Source: Leucobacter chromiireducens
GTDB taxonomy: Bacteria > Actinomycetota > Actinomycetes > Actinomycetales > Microbacteriaceae
Assembly (NCBI RefSeq): GCF_003917135.1
Contig: NZ_RPDI01000004.1
Coordinates: 88,495-152,494 of the forward strand
Reading direction: 5' to 3'
Length of the DNA: 64,000 nucleotides
A program made the position numbers and the translations under genes. Below the pieces are notes generated by a model, which made no database searches, was not told where the DNA came from, and was given only the letters and a program-made list of their open reading frames with translations. Of this stretch, positions 63,379-64,000 are shown one piece after another; positions within the stretch are counted from its first letter, which is position 1; each line of letters starts with the position of its first letter.

Positions 63379-64000
63379 GTGGCGAAACGGACCGAAGGTG
63401 CCAGCGAGCACCGTGGGGCCCGCCAGGACTACCCGGAGGACCGGTTTGACCGGATCCGTCCCAGTGGTCGCGTCGGAGCGCACCGCGTCACCGCTCGGCC
63501 GCGGTACACGTGGCAGTACCTGATCGCGGGGCTGCTCGGCTTTGCGCTGCTCACCACGGCCGGGATCTTCGCGGTGCACAGCATCGGCGATGCTGGCAAG
63601 CTGCCGATCACCGGCCGCCCGCTCGGCGGAGGGACGGCCACCCAGACGCCCGACGCAACGCTCAACCCGGACGCCACCGTTGCGGTGCTCAACGGCACCG
63701 AGACGCAGAACCTCGCCGCGGCGCTCGACGGCATCATCACGGAGAGCAAGTGGGGCACCATCATCTTCTCCGGGAGCGCGAGCGCCTCCGACGTGAAGAT
63801 CTCCGCCGTGTTCTACTCCGATCCGGCGCAGGCGTCCGCAGCGGCCGGCCTCGCCGCGAAGCTCGGTGGACTGTCGACGTACACGACCGAGGACTACGAG
63901 TCGTACAACGCGGACCTGGTCGTACTGATCGGCGCCGACTATGCCGGCCCAGGCCTCGACGAGGCGAAAGCCATGACCGATGAGGACGCGAACAACACGG
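63379..64000 (+). CDS. LytR C-terminal-domain membrane protein (3' end outside window)
   Basis: 207 codons are present and the frame stays open to the end of the window. A charged cytoplasmic start (~1-48) leads to one TM (YLIAGLLGFALLTTAGIFAV) and then a LytR_C domain (ATVAVLNGTETQNLAAAL, VKISAVFYSDPAQASAA, ADLVVLIGADY). Such stand-alone LytR_C proteins are common in actinobacteria; function is unknown, presumably at the cell wall. GAGGGGACGCAC precedes the GTG start. Confidence 0.82.
   Translation, partial: MAKRTEGASEHRGARQDYPEDRFDRIRPSGRVGAHRVTARPRYTWQYLIAGLLGFALLTTAGIFAVHSIGDAGKLPITGRPLGGGTATQTPDATLNPDATVAVLNGTETQNLAAALDGIITESKWGTIIFSGSASASDVKISAVFYSDPAQASAAAGLAAKLGGLSTYTTEDYESYNADLVVLIGADYAGPGLDEAKAMTDEDANNT

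Overview
The window reads as a chromosomal segment of a high-GC actinobacterium of the family Microbacteriaceae, probably Leucobacter or a close relative. The basis is a strongly GC-rich sequence with C/G-ending codons, actinobacterial signature genes (carD, whiB2, mtrAB-lpqB, senX3-regX3, pdtaS, an lpqE-like lipoprotein) in mycobacterium-like neighbourhoods, and HtaA-type haem uptake. The genus is an inference. About 56 protein genes and one tRNA are supported; there is no rRNA, CRISPR array, insertion sequence or prophage.

Layout. 1-178: end of purM. 381-4714: ispF-ispD, carD, an lpqE-like lipoprotein and a family A DNA polymerase. 4804-8386: a CNB-domain MscS channel coupled to a membrane cyclase with degraded catalytic residues. 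8511-13750: regX3-senX3 divergent from phoU across a Pho-box array, then cysS-rlmB. 13926-16088: an Rv3235-like protein and PdtaS-type kinase. 16332-20744: a PspC stress locus with its own two-component system. 20792-22354: protein O-mannosyltransferase. 22419-33595: translation genes proS-nusA-ylxR-infB-rbfA-truB (no rimP), interleaved with a VOC protein, an AraC regulator, DUF805, mutY and DUF2871. 33789-39203: whiB2, a giant glycosyltransferase/membrane protein, DUF5719 and a zincin-like protein. 39310-50912: mtrA-mtrB-lpqB-comF-hpf, then polyprenol-mannose synthase, catalase and Fur, then secA. 50970-54042: DsbA-like protein, tRNA-Thr, DMT transporter, nitroreductase, msrB. 54342-63255: an iron-controlled haem uptake locus (huge HtaA-like surface protein, small HtaB-like protein, hmuV-hmuU, divergent hmuT). 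63379-64000: start of a LytR_C-domain protein.

Working together. PMT (20792) and the polyprenol-phosphomannose synthase (45086) are the two ends of protein O-mannosylation. SecA, DsbA-like, lpqB and MtrAB serve the cell envelope. Catalase/Fur/MsrB handle oxidative damage, and the htaA/hmu genes bring in haem under probable DtxR control (two 19-bp iron-box-like sites).

Most notable observations: (1) htaA is a mosaic whose internal ~570-bp segment has completely different codon usage and ends at a 62-bp direct repeat; (2) a family of long imperfect palindromes sharing a GATCCGGT/ACCGGATC core sits at convergent gene junctions; (3) many genes show TAnnnT followed 6-7 nt later by the start codon, implying widespread leaderless transcription, which also decides several starts; (4) the pseudo-cyclase/cNMP-channel pair; (5) an 11-nt-phased Pho-box array between senX3 and phoU.
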